A stretch of 64,000 nucleotides of DNA from Sipunculus nudus (GCA_026874595.1 CM049307.1:78836643-78900642); one strand, 5' to 3'; shown: positions 36,147-48,675, counted from the stretch's first letter. Notes: generated from the letters alone by a model not told the origin. Program-made: numbers and translations.

Positions 36147-37818
36147 AGAGAGTATTGCCCCTCTTGATCGGACCTCCGGTCACGCGGTCTTCCTATGGTG
36201 AACAGACACATTTGGATTGGGTTTACCAACACGCAGAGCCATAACAAGGTGTTAAACAGCTGTATGCCAGGAAATGGGACTGTGTGCTGGGATTGTTCTG
36301 GTGGGAAACTTTTGTATAAAGCAAAACCGAACTGAAAGTGTAAAAGAAAAGATATAATATTGCTCCTGTTTAGGTCCCTTCATGTGACCTCCAGTGACCA
36401 GCAGTGGGCTGTTTGTAGCTTGACAATGCAAGTGAATAAAATAGAGCCCCTCCCCCCTCCCCCCCCCAAAAAAAAAAGAAATCAATAACTTGCCCTGTTT
36501 GTCAGCTTTTATTTTCAAATTTCAAATTTTACCAGATTAAATCTTTATGTGTACTTGCTGTGAAATCATATCCGCAGTGCTTACAGGAATAAATTATGCC
36601 ATGGTCAAAGTTTGAACTAATATCTTTTGTACAATTAAATCTTGATTAAATAAAATTGTATCCTTGAAACAAATCTCTAACTATAGCAGTTACTATGTTA
36701 CTAGCGAAAATATATTTCTTGCTAATTTGATAAGGTACCTTATTTATGTTTCGGTCCAAAGCGTTTACATTTAATTAATATTGACCTATTTCAGGCCCGT
36801 TCATAGGAAATATTTAATGGTATTTTATGAATGTTTATAACTATGGACAAATACAGACGTCTGGTTTTGATATTAAGCATTCTTGAAATGTAACAACAGG
36901 TCGCAATAGTCGTAATAGCCCAATTTAGGGTTTGGTAGGAGAAGTAAGAATCATTATGGGCATCTAACTGTTTGTCCATTTTTTATTCGTGATGGCAGTC
37001 AAATGGACAGACAGACAGACGGACGGATGACAGACAATTGATTATAACTATAGCTCAGATGACTTAAAGTAAGCTGAACCGAAAAGCGTAATGTATATCA
37101 ACAGATTTGACAGTGTTACGGTTTTCTGGAGATCTTTGGTTATTTTTGCCATTTTCAGATAATGTTGCCCATGATGTCATTTAAATTCACAGATTGCCGA
37201 CTTTTTTGCATCCATACCATAGGGTATTACAGTTCATGAAATACACTTTATTTCAAAGCATCTTGAACAAGTATAAGCATGACGATAACCAAGAGATCAT
37301 TCGCTGAAATTTAGTGTAAAAAAAGGTATTTTCTGCCAAGTCAAGATTACCAAACTTCCCCCACACAATTGCTTTTGACTTTTTCTGACATTAAGGCCAT
37401 ACTCAGGAATCAAAATCAGAAGAGTCTCCTTTAGTTGCAATTTGTGTGAGGTTTAGCAACTATATCTGGTAAACTGCCTGTACTATATAGCCTGATATGA
37501 GTTCCGAATCCCTTAATCTGGTTTTACTTCACTGCTGATTTCGTCAAACTGACACCTTATAGAATACATCGACGATTGGTGCCTCTGGTTAATCACAATT
37601 ATCATCATCAGTTAAAGTTTGGTTTCTTATTTACTACGGGTTAATTGCTCCCAAATTTTGTTAATCTGACGCCGGCGTTCCCTACAGAGGGACCATTACT
37701 CCACTGCCGTTTTCTGAAACATAGACCCAAAGGATTAGCCATGTGTCTAAAATATTCTTGGTAGTTTGTTTATACCTTGATAGAAATGAGGGTAAACCCT
37801 CCCGATGATACGTATTTA
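36147..37818. other. No gene; one repeat tail
   Basis: 36990-37080 carries the CGGAC-rich tail and AGCTCAGATGACTT hairpin arm of the GTTAAC repeat family. The rest is featureless. Confidence 0.4.
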
Positions 37819-38137
37819 CAGATGTTGGAAAGTTTGCTTGAATCTGCGTTTGTGTTGGATCAGGCATTTCTATTGATCAGGCATTTCTATGGAAGTTCTA
37901 AGTATTGTCCCTTGTTTTTGTCCTCCCTTCTTGACACAAGGATTGTGGTCATTACACACATAGCTATAACATAGTATAGACAGATGTTGGAAAGTTTGCT
38001 TAAATCTGCGTTTGTGTTGGATCAGGCATTTCTATTGATCAGGCATTTCTATGGAAGTTCCAAATATTGTCCCTTGTTGTTTTTCTCCCTTCTTGACACA
38101 GGGATTGTGATCATTACACACATAGCTAAAACGTAGT
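37819..38137. repeat. 162-bp tandem duplication overlapping the 3' end of copy B
   Basis: CAGATGTTGGAAAGTTTGCT starts at 37819 and at 37981, and the copies stay alignable for about 155 bp. The second copy contains the last ~90 nt of copy B exon 5, including its stop codon at 38049. The first is an extra, diverged copy downstream. Within each is a small 16-bp tandem (ATCAGGCATTTCTATT). Confidence 0.75.
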
Positions 38138-38194
38138 ATCCGCCGGCCAGGAAAAACACCGAGTCATACGAAGTTGTCCTGTCCCGGATAAAAC
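38049..38194 (-). pseudogene. Copy B exon 5
   Basis: Encodes FIRDRTTSYDSVFFLAGGYY, the last membrane helix and a basic tail ending RREKNNKGQYLELP. The acceptor is TATTGCAG. Open in itself. Confidence 0.7.
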
Positions 38195-38939
38195 CTGCAA
38201 TACCCAAATATTTGATGATATAATAGTATTGTTTTAAATGCATTAAGTATTAACCACTAATCTTTAAAATACACGTCAGGTTAATTTTGCGGAACAAAAG
38301 TAATGCAGAAATATAAGTTGTGAAAACGATACTGGTAATTCAACACAAACCATATAAAATACAGGAAAATGGGACAAATTGTTTTGCTGATCAAAATCTG
38401 CGAAATTTTAATACCAACTTTTAATTAATTTTACATCACTGCCACATTTGATTTATTTACAGATTTTTATTTGCTTAATTGTTTAGCAGAATCATCTTAT
38501 GTTACACATGATAAATTATGTTTTCGCGGTTCCTTTTCCTTAAGCCGGGTGCATATTGCTCCTATACTGACGTATGCGTTTGTGGGTATTGTCGAATTTA
38601 TATGAGAAGCTTCCCCACAAGATTTTACTCTGCCGTGTGACGGAAACAGGATTTCATTTTACATGCCAAAGAATTTTGGACAAAAGGTCGGCTCCGGTTA
38701 AGTATGAACACGGGAATCATTTTGAGGTCGTCGTTTTTTACATTTACGTAGTTGCGCATGGTCAAAAATCCGATCGGATTAATATCCGCTTTGCTTTAAA
38801 ATTATAGTTGTTGTTGTTAGATTAAAACAACACAGGCTTATCCATTGGACACTTGTTTAATAAATGTCGCATGATATCATATCATATTATAGGACACTAA
38901 CACGTGATTATTTGTTTTGCACAAGTTCTTGTCACGCAC

Positions 38940-39065
38940 CCGAGAGAGGTGTAGTCACCATGGACGCCAAATTTATCATCACCAAACTGAGGCCAAATAA
39001 CCGGGTTATGACGTCAGAACCAAAGAGGTCGTACAGCGCCACTGGTATCATCACAATATGACCGC
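38940..39065 (-). pseudogene. Copy B exon 4
   Basis: 126 nt, equal to copies A and C, encoding GGHIVMIPVALYDLFG and a second helix ending TTPLSG. Acceptor GGCAG, donor CGG/GTGCGT. Confidence 0.65.
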
Positions 39066-39560
39066 CTGCCATTTACGATTCCCTGAGAATAAAATTTGAT
39101 GGCAACAGGGGATCCAATTTACCCAGTCATTAGTATTTTGAGGAGTTTTCATCCCACATAAAATCGTGTATTTTACTATTTAATAAATAAATGGCGTTTT
39201 TATTTACCGGCCGGCAGCAGAAGAAGCTTGCTTATAAAAGGGGGCGTAATTGCCACTACAAGTAGTAAGTGGTTGTGCATATAAATATCCATGCACGGTA
39301 TGTATTTTACTATACGAGCCTTGTGCAATTGTACAGAAATAGCTATATTCTATTCCAAATTATAGAACTAGTACCCAAGTTACTATACTTGTCAACAACT
39401 AGTTAGTACTAGATGCCAAACGTGGGTTTATCATTTACTATATACTATAATGTCTACATCACGTTTCATTGACGAATATATTTTTATTATCCTTTCGAAG
39501 AAAACAGCTAAAGGTTAAACTCACGAAATCCTCTGAATGTACATTACCTTAAATACTCAC

Positions 39561-40288
39561 CTACCGCGAAGCCGTAAACAGTAAGAATGATGTACACGGA
39601 CGTGAGAGTTCTACAAGCTGGCACCAGAACGAGGCAGACACCGGTCAAACAAACACTAAGCGTTTGCAGATGCAAACGCCGCTCTTGCAATAAAGAAGAG
39701 TTACCAATAACTCCAAATGCCATTCTACCAATCAGACCTCTGACTCCGGTTAACGAGACGAACCATTTTGTGTCTTCATGTGTAAACCCCATGTCGGTGC
39801 CTTTGTCTGGGGCAAAAGCATACGTGATCGAAAACCCCATCTGAGCGATAAAAATGGCCATTGCATATACTGTAAAGTGAACCTCCTTGAAAAGCTTGAA
39901 GTCAAATGTTTCTTTCAACATGGTTAACATTGTTCGAAATGTACCAGCTTTCTCGTCTAATTCCTTATAATGAGATGATGGCGTCACTTCCTGATTAAGG
40001 CTCCTGACGGAGCTGCTGTTTTGATGTTGTCCTTGTGAATTTTATTTTGTTCATTATTGGTTATAGGGTGGACCAATAACCACAACCACGTGCATTGTAG
40101 AACTATACCCGCTTTAATCAGCAAAGACCCCCGCCATGTGTACTTATTGAGGAGGAATCGAACCAGCGAACTCATAGTGGACACACCAAGAGCTGATCAA
40201 GCGTTATTAATGCCAGCAGCTTCTGAACGTCTCTTGTCAAAAAATGTTTGAACAGATACAATGGCTGACAGATACATAAATGCAAAGC
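39561..40288 (-). pseudogene. Copy B exon 3 with stop and frameshift
   Basis: Begins FAFMYLSAIVSVQTFFDKRR and keeps LNKYTWRG and the second half FKLFKEVHFTVYAMAIF. A TGA at 40199-40197 interrupts the family motif after TFFDKRR. A shift in the loop between 40030 and 39985 changes frame. The bases before the exon read TATCG where an AG acceptor is expected; a cryptic acceptor GTCAG lies 23 nt inside. Confidence 0.7.
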
Positions 40289-40920
40289 CGATACATAAAA
40301 TAAATACAAGACATGATTAAAATCTGCGTGTACTAAATCGAAGAAAATCAATTGTACAAACGAATATGGTTATGCAAATCATATTGGAACTCATAATTGC
40401 TACCATGGGGATGACAGTTACTCAATGCAATGTTATACAGCACCTTTAATATGATGCATGTGTAAAAGTTCTTATAGCAATGATATGCGGGTATTGGTGT
40501 ATTTTGTGGTATGGCCTAGTAATTATTATTTCATTTTCTTTTTTTCTAGTAGAATCAAACTCTACGGACGACATATTTCAACCAGACAATCCAATACATT
40601 TATATTATTTTATCTGCTACTAAATTAAATCAAATGGAACGCAAGTCTTGGATCCAAGTTTGACGTCAATGAGGAACTTCTGCATTTTCTAATGCGTGTG
40701 CGGGAGCCACGTGTAATAACTTATAAAATGAGCCGCAAGATGGCACTTATAGATTAATGGGTGCTCTCGTCTCGTTGCATATAGTATCACGAATACTAAT
40801 TCGGTGACTATTAAGTAATCATTTGAAATTATACCTATTCACTCAGAAAATAAACCTGAACGTACTAATAGACATGTTGATCACCACAATTTAGGATTAG
40901 TTATTTATGAAGGCACATAC

Positions 40921-40989
40921 CAACAATCAAGCCGTAGGCCATGGTGAATACTTCGAGACTCGGGGAAAGATAGGCGATGACGAAGCCTC
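40921..40989 (-). pseudogene. Copy B exon 2, 3' part
   Basis: Encodes GFVIAYLSPSLEVFTMAYGL and IVG before a GTATGT donor. It aligns with the second half of copy C exon 2. Its 5' part is at 51951-52025, beyond the insertion. Confidence 0.75.
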
Positions 40990-41030
40990 CACTCTGTTAG
41001 AAGAAAAGGTATTTTAATAGGTATGAAAAG

Positions 41031-41199
41031 GGTATTTTAGGTGTCCAAATACGAATACCCTTTCTAAGGTATTTTGAATTACCCTTTTATAAAATACCTT
41101 ATAAAAGGTATTTCAGAAATACCTTTCACAAGGTATTTTATAAAAGGGTATTTCAAAATACCTTTAAAAGGGTATTCGTATTTGGACACTTAAAATACC
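41031..41199. repeat. 169-bp near-perfect palindrome
   Basis: The arms 41031-41114 and 41116-41199 are reverse complements with about six mismatches, centred on AAAGGTATTTCAGAAATACC. GGTATTTT/AAAATACC words recur every 15-25 bp. It lies 41 bp inside the left end of the insertion and could form a cruciform or a long RNA hairpin. Confidence 0.85.
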
Positions 41200-42036
41200 C
41201 TTACATTTAATAAGGTATTTTTAAATACCTTAAATTATTAATCAAGCAAATGATACTGTTTGTTAATGAAAAAAAGTTCATACACTGATTTATCCATTTA
41301 GATGTTAATATATACATTACACAGTGATATAGGGATATGGACAAATCACTGAAAAAAAAAACAAGAATGTCTCTTAATTGTTGGGCATATCTATATATTT
41401 CCATGGAAATAGTAATAATTCCTGGTCTTATAATCTTACTGAAAATATTTATTTTTTTCTTTTTTTTTAAATATGTTAATGAGGATGATTTATTTTTTTT
41501 CTATAATCCTACTATTATAACATTCCTTTGAGTATGAATAGTTGGGTTTATTTAAGAACTTCATACATTTTATATGATTTATTTCTTGAAGTGAAGTAAT
41601 TGTTACACAAGTTGAAATTACAGGTTTTATCAACTGAGCTTTCATTACTTGAACTTATCTCACGTTTCTTTACAACATGAACCTTTACATCCTCCAAAAA
41701 AGGACAGGTAGCAGTTGGTAAGCTAATTCCAGCCCCTCCTCGGTAAAAAAAATATTTAAAACAGCAATACACAATAGATCTGAATGACACTGACACTTCC
41801 TTAACTTAACTATACAGTTACATTCGGTTCAAATGAATACTACCTGCCACTGCTTGTCAAGACAATCTGTCTATAGGATAACATTTTCATAAAGTACTGT
41901 ATAAATTATAGAGTTTATATGTGCTGAATAATATCTATGGCACTTAAACTAAACATGTTCCTCAAAAATGCCAAAAATAAAAATTAATTATAACTGAATG
42001 AAATATATAAAGTGATGTTGAAATACACAACAGTAC

Positions 42037-42870
42037 AAAGTATATGTGCCTCTGCCTTCACTCACTATATGATAGGGACATGATCTGTTCTTGTTTTGCC
42101 TGTTATACTTGTTTCAAATTATTGTTTAGTGTGTTTTTTAGTTATAAATATTAAGGAGGGATCAGTGTATCACCATGCTTCATCAAACAGTGAATGTGGT
42201 GGGCCTCACACACCCGAAGTATATGTACCACTTCCTCCATTCACTATATGATAGGGACATGATCTGTTCTTCTTTTGCTTGTTTTATACTTGTTTCAAAT
42301 TATTGTTTAGTGTGTTTTTTAGTTATAAATATTAAGTAGGGATTAGTGTATCACCATGCTCCATCAAACAGTGAATGTGGTGGGCCTCACACACCCGAAG
42401 TATATGTACCACTTCCTCCATTCACTATATGATAGGGACATGATCTGTTCTTGTTTTGCTTGTTTTATACTTGTTTCAAATTATTGTTTAGTGTGTTTTT
42501 TAGTTATAAATATTAAGGAGGGATTAGTGTATCACCATGCTCCATCAAACAGTGAATGTGGTGGGCCTCACACACCCGAAGTATATGTACCACTTCCTCC
42601 ATTCACTATATGATAGGGACCTGATCTGTTCTTCTTTTGCTTGTTTTATACTTGTTTCAAATTATTGTTTAGTGTGTTTTTTAGTTATAAATATTAAGGA
42701 GGGATCAGTGTATCACCATGCTCCATCAAACAGTGAATGTGGTGGGCCTCACAGACCCAAAGTATATGTGCAACTTCCTTCACTCACTATATGATAGGGA
42801 CATGATCTGTTCTTGTTTTGCTTGTTTTATACTTGTTTCAAATTGTTGTTTAGTGTGTCTTTTAGGCTTT
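42037..42870 (+). repeat. 181-bp tandem array, about 4.6 units
   Basis: GATAGGGACxTGATCTGTTC recurs at 42071, 42250, 42431, 42612 and 42793. The units are about 95 percent alike. The ~85-codon open frames in it are repeat products, each starting at the same CACCATGCTCC. The array ends in the hairpin TTTAGCTCGGTTGACT...GAGCTAAA (42889-42925), the same type as ends the GTTAAC family. Confidence 0.85.
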
Positions 42871-42925
42871 TACTAGTAAATTATAAACTTTAGCTCGGTT
42901 GACTCATAGTCAGTTGAGCTAAAAA

Positions 42926-45900
42926 TTACAACATTTGCCTGATAATAACTGATATGTGAAGGATTAATGTTAGAAATAATAAAATACATAGCTATTTTTT
43001 AATGCCGACTTTCACCTGGTACCTCAAATCAGTGACTTTTCAAAGTTTCACTGTTGGTTGCTGTTGTCAGAGTATGCCAAATGGTCTGAAACATCCTTAA
43101 TCTCTGAGGTTTTACATATAGAGATAATGTCAAGGGGAACTTATGGCTTTTTTGTAGAGTTCAAATAAAAGAATTATTAGCAAATGCTGCCAATGAACAT
43201 ACCACATAAGCTGTACTGGTGCAAAATGTTGCTGAGCAAGAGAACCAGCCCAGCAAGGATAGTGACTGTGTAAGTATCACCATTGACCACTGCTGTAAGG
43301 CCTGACTAAGGTAAAAAAGGCAGGGCCATGATGTACATCACAGACAGTGATGTCATGGGCCATATCTGGGTCACGCGACCAAACACTGCACAGTATCGGA
43401 GTCTGGTTGTAGCCCTGATACATTAGTATGTGCAGGGGCAACAAGTAATTAGAGCTTGTTGGAGATTAAGTGGCAATTTGTACTGAAGGTAGAGGTTCAA
43501 ACTACCTGGTAACTGTCTAACAGTCAAACGGCTCAAATGTTAACTTTGTGAAGTTAGCAGAACTGGCATTTATCTGAGGAGAAACAATTAGTTGTATCAA
43601 GTGCAAATGGTCATCACAAGTCTCTGCTGTATGGGCTAAACAGCAGGAACATGTGGAAATGATGGGATTTTATGTTTATATGTGTAATATTATGGAATAT
43701 ACAGTATATACAGAAATTTACAGTACCAAATTTCTTAAAATGAGGATTCCAAAAGCCCCAGATATGTGCTTAATATATATTGTGCAGAGTTGTTTAATAT
43801 TAAAATTCTTCAACCCTTCAGTTGTGTTTGTCTAATCAAAGTTTGGCTTTTGAAATGCCATCACTACTGCCTGGATACTCGTTGTCACTATTTCAAGTGA
43901 CCTAAGAACAATATACACAGTTACTAAGTTATTGTACTATGTAAATGGCACTCTTCATATTTTTTTTTGCTAAACAAGAAATGTCATATGTCTGCCTCTA
44001 TCAACACTGACTGCATGTAATAGCCCTGTGTGAACTGGAGATGCTTGTTTGAGTGGCCTACTTTTAGGCAGTGCAGGGACAGATGACAAAGGGTCATAGT
44101 TTGAACTATGAAGTTATAATACTATAACTTCACGGTTGACCAAATGTCAACTGAGATGAATACAATCAAAGTTGTACATTACATTCTTTTCTGTCATCAT
44201 GACAAACTTCTCTTCTTCTGCTTAGAGGGCGTTAAAATGCTGGTTCAAACACTTCATCTGAAATATTAAAATATATAATTTCATATTATCATTGATTTAT
44301 ACAGTTGTGTGTGGATTAAAAATGGTAATGTCTTATGTTAAGACTAAATTTATTCAAAAGTAGTTCTCATTTCTACATTATATATATTAAATAATTTACC
44401 TTATTTATATTTTTGTAGTATGTCTGCCATGCTAGTACATTATTAATGCCCACTAAACATTCATTTCATTTCCAAGAAGTTGCCAAATTCTTAAACCACA
44501 CTTGAAATATGTGTTTTTTTTTGTTTTTTGGGGGGGGGGGATAAAAGTCTGATCCAAATCGCTTTGCTTAAATTAAATTCTAGACAACCAATGAACTAAT
44601 TTACTAATTTCCCGGTGCTAATTTATATGTGCCTTGGGAAAATCACAGTCATAAAACATCACATAGATAGGTAGGATAATATGTTTTCTACCTGGAGTAT
44701 GGATACCAACCTAAATGATTTAATGAAGGAGACACCTATAACTTGTAGTAATCTTGAACTTCCTGCATCTGGTGTGCTTGGTGTACTTGACCAATCATGT
44801 GTTGCTGCAATTTTTTCGGAAGTTTTAAATTCACTTCAACCTGCTTTGCATCCTAACTTCAGAAATCTGCTAATTAGAACAAAGACCACACCACTTATTA
44901 TCCTTGTTGTTTTAAGTTGTACCCAATTTTACACAGAGCTTTTACATAGAGCACTAAATGAGCCTATCTAAAAAAATTAATATGCCCTAGTATAACAATA
45001 TACTTGAAGGCAGGTTAAATATGTTAATTATCTCCATATTCTAATTACCAGTATTTCAGAATATTGAAATTTATCAACAATTATCTTCTGGTGTTTAAAA
45101 AAAGGGACCCATGATCCAAGGCACTCAGCTGAAGTAGTTTAAAAGAATATTTGTATACATTCTAGCATGTACTTTGCAGGTGAATATACCTGATGCATGG
45201 AAAACATGGAACTCTGTAAAATGTATTAAAAAATGTGGAGACAAACTAAAGTATCATGATTTATGCTTAATCTGTTAAATGAAATTAAACAAGTGACATA
45301 CAGGTCATGACACTCAGCTGCTCTGTGATACAGAGACATCCTTAGACTTAGATTGCTGCCATTTTAGCAATTGTTTGCAATTGTGTCTGCAGCAGTTAAG
45401 TGGAAGGATGCAAATGATGCCTAAGTGATGCATGTTTTTTCAACTAGTGCTGCACAAATATAAAAAAGTTGTTTGTTTAGCTGAATTGATATTGAGACAT
45501 ATCAACCCTGATTTTTTAGGTTTGCAATCATATCAATAATAATGCATAAAAATAAAGAAAATATAGATGGTGGTGATCATGGTGGTACCAATTTTGCACA
45601 AGTGATATGTTCACAAAATTTCAGACAAATCAATACCATCAAAACTGACCTATCAATGAATTTCATACATCAACAGCACAAAATATTATTAATTTGCAAT
45701 TGTATCAGCAACAGTCCTAAAGAATTGACTTGGCTGATTTTCCTAATATTTTAATTGTGATATGGATATATGTGCAGATAATACATGACCTTTTATCCAT
45801 TTTGAGATGAATGCAAGACTTGTGTTTTTAAAGCCTGAAATAAGTCGTCAAAACACACAAAAGCACATAACTTACAGAACGTAGGTTACAATGACTTAAT

Positions 45901-46720
45901 TTGGTATGTGATATTGCAAAGACCTACCTAGGTGTTAAGTTATAAATTTCCAGGTCAAACACATATAGTTTGTGCCCTGTTAACAGACAAACAGATCATC
46001 ATACTATTGACATACAGTAAGTGAAGCTAAAAATTCACTTAGGTGTACCTTACAAATCAGGTTGAAGAAATATCCATTATTACAGATAAGCATCTAGAAT
46101 CAAGGCCTTATGTTAACATTACACCATGTAGTAACTGAAATAAGTGGAGAATCCATTAAGAAGAATATATTCAGCACTGCAGATAAAGATGGATAACTTT
46201 ACATATCTGACCTATGTTAAAATTAATACAAAAGCATTTCTTATTATTATAAAACATTTTTAAGACTAAAAACAAACATAAATGTAACAATAGTCGTAAA
46301 GATATATAAATTTAACAATAAAAAAATTCACTCTATAAGTTTTGAAAACCTGTGTAAACTGTGTATGATTGCTCTGTAAACAATTAAAACAGTTTTTTCT
46401 CATAAAAATTTGTTCCACTGCAAGTAAATTAGACACAAGAACAAAATTTGGAGGTGGGGAGGGGTGGTGGTGGTATATGGGTGATTGCCAGGACAGCTGA
46501 TCAGACCTGGACAACATGGTCTCATAGGTGGGTGGACTGCCTCTTCCCAAGAAGAATATCTTTTTGGAAGGGGGGGGGGGGCACATTATCAAAAAAATCA
46601 ATAAGCTAAAGATAGTGACTGATAAAAGGTCATTGCTATAGCTCAAATGACTTATAAAATTAGCCAAAAAATACAATATCATTATAAGCTGAAATTTAAA
46701 CTTACATAATTTCCTAGGTA
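42926..46720. other. Insertion interior, no transposase seen
   Basis: AT-rich. Fragments of the GTTAAC repeat lie at about 45110, 45300, 45885-46020 and 46620. An open frame at 44681-44971 is not recognised. A poly(G) run is near 44530. Nothing here resembles a transposase domain. Confidence 0.4.
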
Positions 46721-46854
46721 TATTGGGGAAGTTAGCCAGGTTGTATCCAATTCTTTTTTGTATGCAATGTTGTTGTTGAGGCTGTAGGATTCTGTCTTGA
46801 TCATTTTGTTCTGCAACCTTTCCCAGGATCTGGCTATGCCTTATCTGCATCAAA

Positions 46855-46905
46855 TTATCAGGTCGTCCATGTTTCTGTATATTACAGCCAGTTCCTGCTT
46901 AAATT
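46855..46905 (-). CDS. Microprotein candidate, exon 2
   Basis: After the acceptor TTTAAGCAG (minus strand) the frame from 46894 reads ELAVIYRNMDDLII and stops at a TGA near 46850. It joins in phase 0 to the exon at 48383-48294. The total product is about 44 residues. The alternative acceptor TTTAAG, 3 nt earlier, adds one Gln. Confidence 0.3.
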
Positions 46906-47539
46906 AAAAGAACCATTGACAACTGCTGCATGATGTGTCAGTCCTGTGCTAATACTGAGATATTTACTCTGATAGGTTTGAGAGTACCAAACACAGAGGT
47001 TATAAACTTATGTATACTATGCACATGTTTTAAATCATTACTGTTTTAATTATCTATGTTTTTTATCAGAAGCATCAATACAGTGTACATAATACTTTTT
47101 TATGGTAAGGTGCACCTGTGCACCACAGCTTGTACAACTGGGAGCATAAAAGTAATTTCAAGATGAACAAAAACATTGTCATTAGTTATTTTTATTATGG
47201 CTATATTATAATTTATACACATATTTCAGTGCAGTGAAAAATAAGCTAAGGGTTTGAACTTGGACAGAATGGAACCTTGATAATATCCTTCAAAAAATAA
47301 AAGCTCTGATCAATGGATCTATATACATGTAGTGTCTAGTGTGACATCATGTTTTACTGTTAAAATGTCCTTGTTTGATCACCTGGACTGTCAGCTGTGC
47401 ATGTGCCTAATGGTCCTGCAGTTATGTCCTAGTCACATTGTGCACCTTGCAGTAATACAGTGGGTGCCCAATACTGTTTTCAGGTGCATCTGTGCACCTA
47501 GGCACCTGGTATTCCTAACACTGCAATAAAGTTGGGATT

Positions 47540-47640
47540 GGGAGGTAGGGATATCTCTCCGGCCCCCCCCCCCCCCCATTTTTAGTAAGGTGGGATGGTC
47601 AATGTAATCACCCCTCCCCCCCCCCCCCCCGCCCAAATCA
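47540..47640. repeat. Poly(C) low-complexity tract
   Basis: Two runs of 12-18 C with short spacers. The glycine-rich minus-strand frame here is an artefact. Confidence 0.8.
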
Positions 47641-48293
47641 CATAATCATTTTTACATATTGGAAATGAAATATATTAATAATAAGAATTAAAGACCGTGA
47701 CTGCATTTTGAAATAAATCTAAACCTGGGTTAGAATTAAAATAAATAATAATTCTTAAACTGTAGACCAAGTAAACTGCCCATGCAGGCCTTGTAAAAAC
47801 TGATACAGAAGACCATGTCTATGTGTTTATATAAATGTGTGTGTTTATAAAGGGTGACTGGGCCTTTTATCTTCCCTTTCAGAAGTGGGGCTTTGTCTGA
47901 CGACTTTTAATATTTCGGGCGGGGGGGGGGGAGGCCGGGATGTTCCCAACCGGAAATGACGCTGGTGCCGCCATCTTCAATTCCCTGGGCCCACTCTGAA
48001 CTGAACCAAGAAACCAATCCATCTGAATCTTTATTTATTGGAGCCATCTATGAAAAATTCCAATTAGAAATTTGTAATAATAAGTTTCTGATGATCTTTT
48101 CCCGTTTATAGTGAAATAATAAGCAAAACCAATTCTAGGAATCAAGATCGGCGGGAGATACGTTATTGTTAAGCCGGCACCAAACGTTTATAATATAATA
48201 TGAGGCACGGTAGTAATCGCAGTTCATAATAATGAAAAACTGCAACCAACATTTGTATTTTTCAAGAAAATTCATATTTCATTCAATACTTAC

Positions 48294-48383
48294 CTGAATA
48301 CTAGTTACTTGCTTCTGCAGCTCTTGTAGTTGTACACGTGTTCTTTTAATCGTCTGCACTGTGGTGCGCGCGGCTTGTATCAT
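48294..48383 (-). CDS. Microprotein candidate, exon 1 (coiled coil)
   Basis: ATG at 48383 opens 30 codons, MIQAARTTVQTIKRTRVQLQ then ELQKQVTSIQ, ending exactly at a strong donor CAG/GTAAGT. Hydrophobic residues at I11, L18, L21, V25 and I28 fall in heptad-like spacing, suggesting a coiled coil. The partner exon at 46894 continues the helix with LAVI. I do not recognise the protein. It is oriented away from the gag-pol frame, which starts 292 bp off on the other strand, so the two may share a promoter region. Confidence 0.35.
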
Positions 48384-48585
48384 GTGACTATGGCACGTGA
48401 CGAACTGACGATTTAAGAAATCACCAGTGTGGACGTCTACTGGCAATAGCGTAAACTAATTTTATGAAGCGCGGTGTTGTGACCTGTATGAACTCATTTC
48501 TATGCAGTCATTGTAGTTTTTTGTTTCTTGTGCATGTGTAGTAGTAGTAGTTTTTGTTTCTTTCTTTGTAGCTCATATGTTCAGT

Positions 48586-48675
48586 TTTCTGATGATTAAA
48601 GCCTACACTAGGGTTCAAGAGTGAATTTGAGCTATCCTTGTTACTTCTCAATCACCACAATTTAATCATCAGAAA
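48586..48675. promoter_or_regulatory. 15-nt self-complementary pair at the primer-binding position
   Basis: TTTCTGATGATTAAA (48586-48600) is the exact reverse complement of TTTAATCATCAGAAA (48661-48675). The second arm begins one base after the 32-bp terminal repeat ending CACCACA (48659), where a Ty3/Gypsy primer-binding site should lie, and touches the gag ATG. A self-primed mechanism as in the Tf1/sushi group is one reading. Confidence 0.45.
48628..48659 (+). repeat. 32-bp direct repeat, 5' copy (LTR end?)
   Basis: TGAGCTATCCTTGTTACTTC... ending CACCACA, identical to 51752-51783. It is the only sequence shared by the two flanks of the gag-pol frame, so it is either the 3' tip of an otherwise diverged LTR pair or a short terminal repeat. 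Confidence 0.6.

Noticed and set aside
42356-42794. Two 85-codon open frames with almost identical proteins
   Set aside because: They are the same frame in successive 181-bp tandem units; the product is a by-product of the repeat and has no domain.
46266-46853. 195-codon minus-strand frame as a protein gene
   Set aside because: It crosses poly(G) and AT-rich tracts, has low-complexity composition and no domain. Only its upstream edge is used in the microprotein model, in another frame.
47433-47636. Glycine-rich minus-strand protein
   Set aside because: Produced by poly(C) runs.
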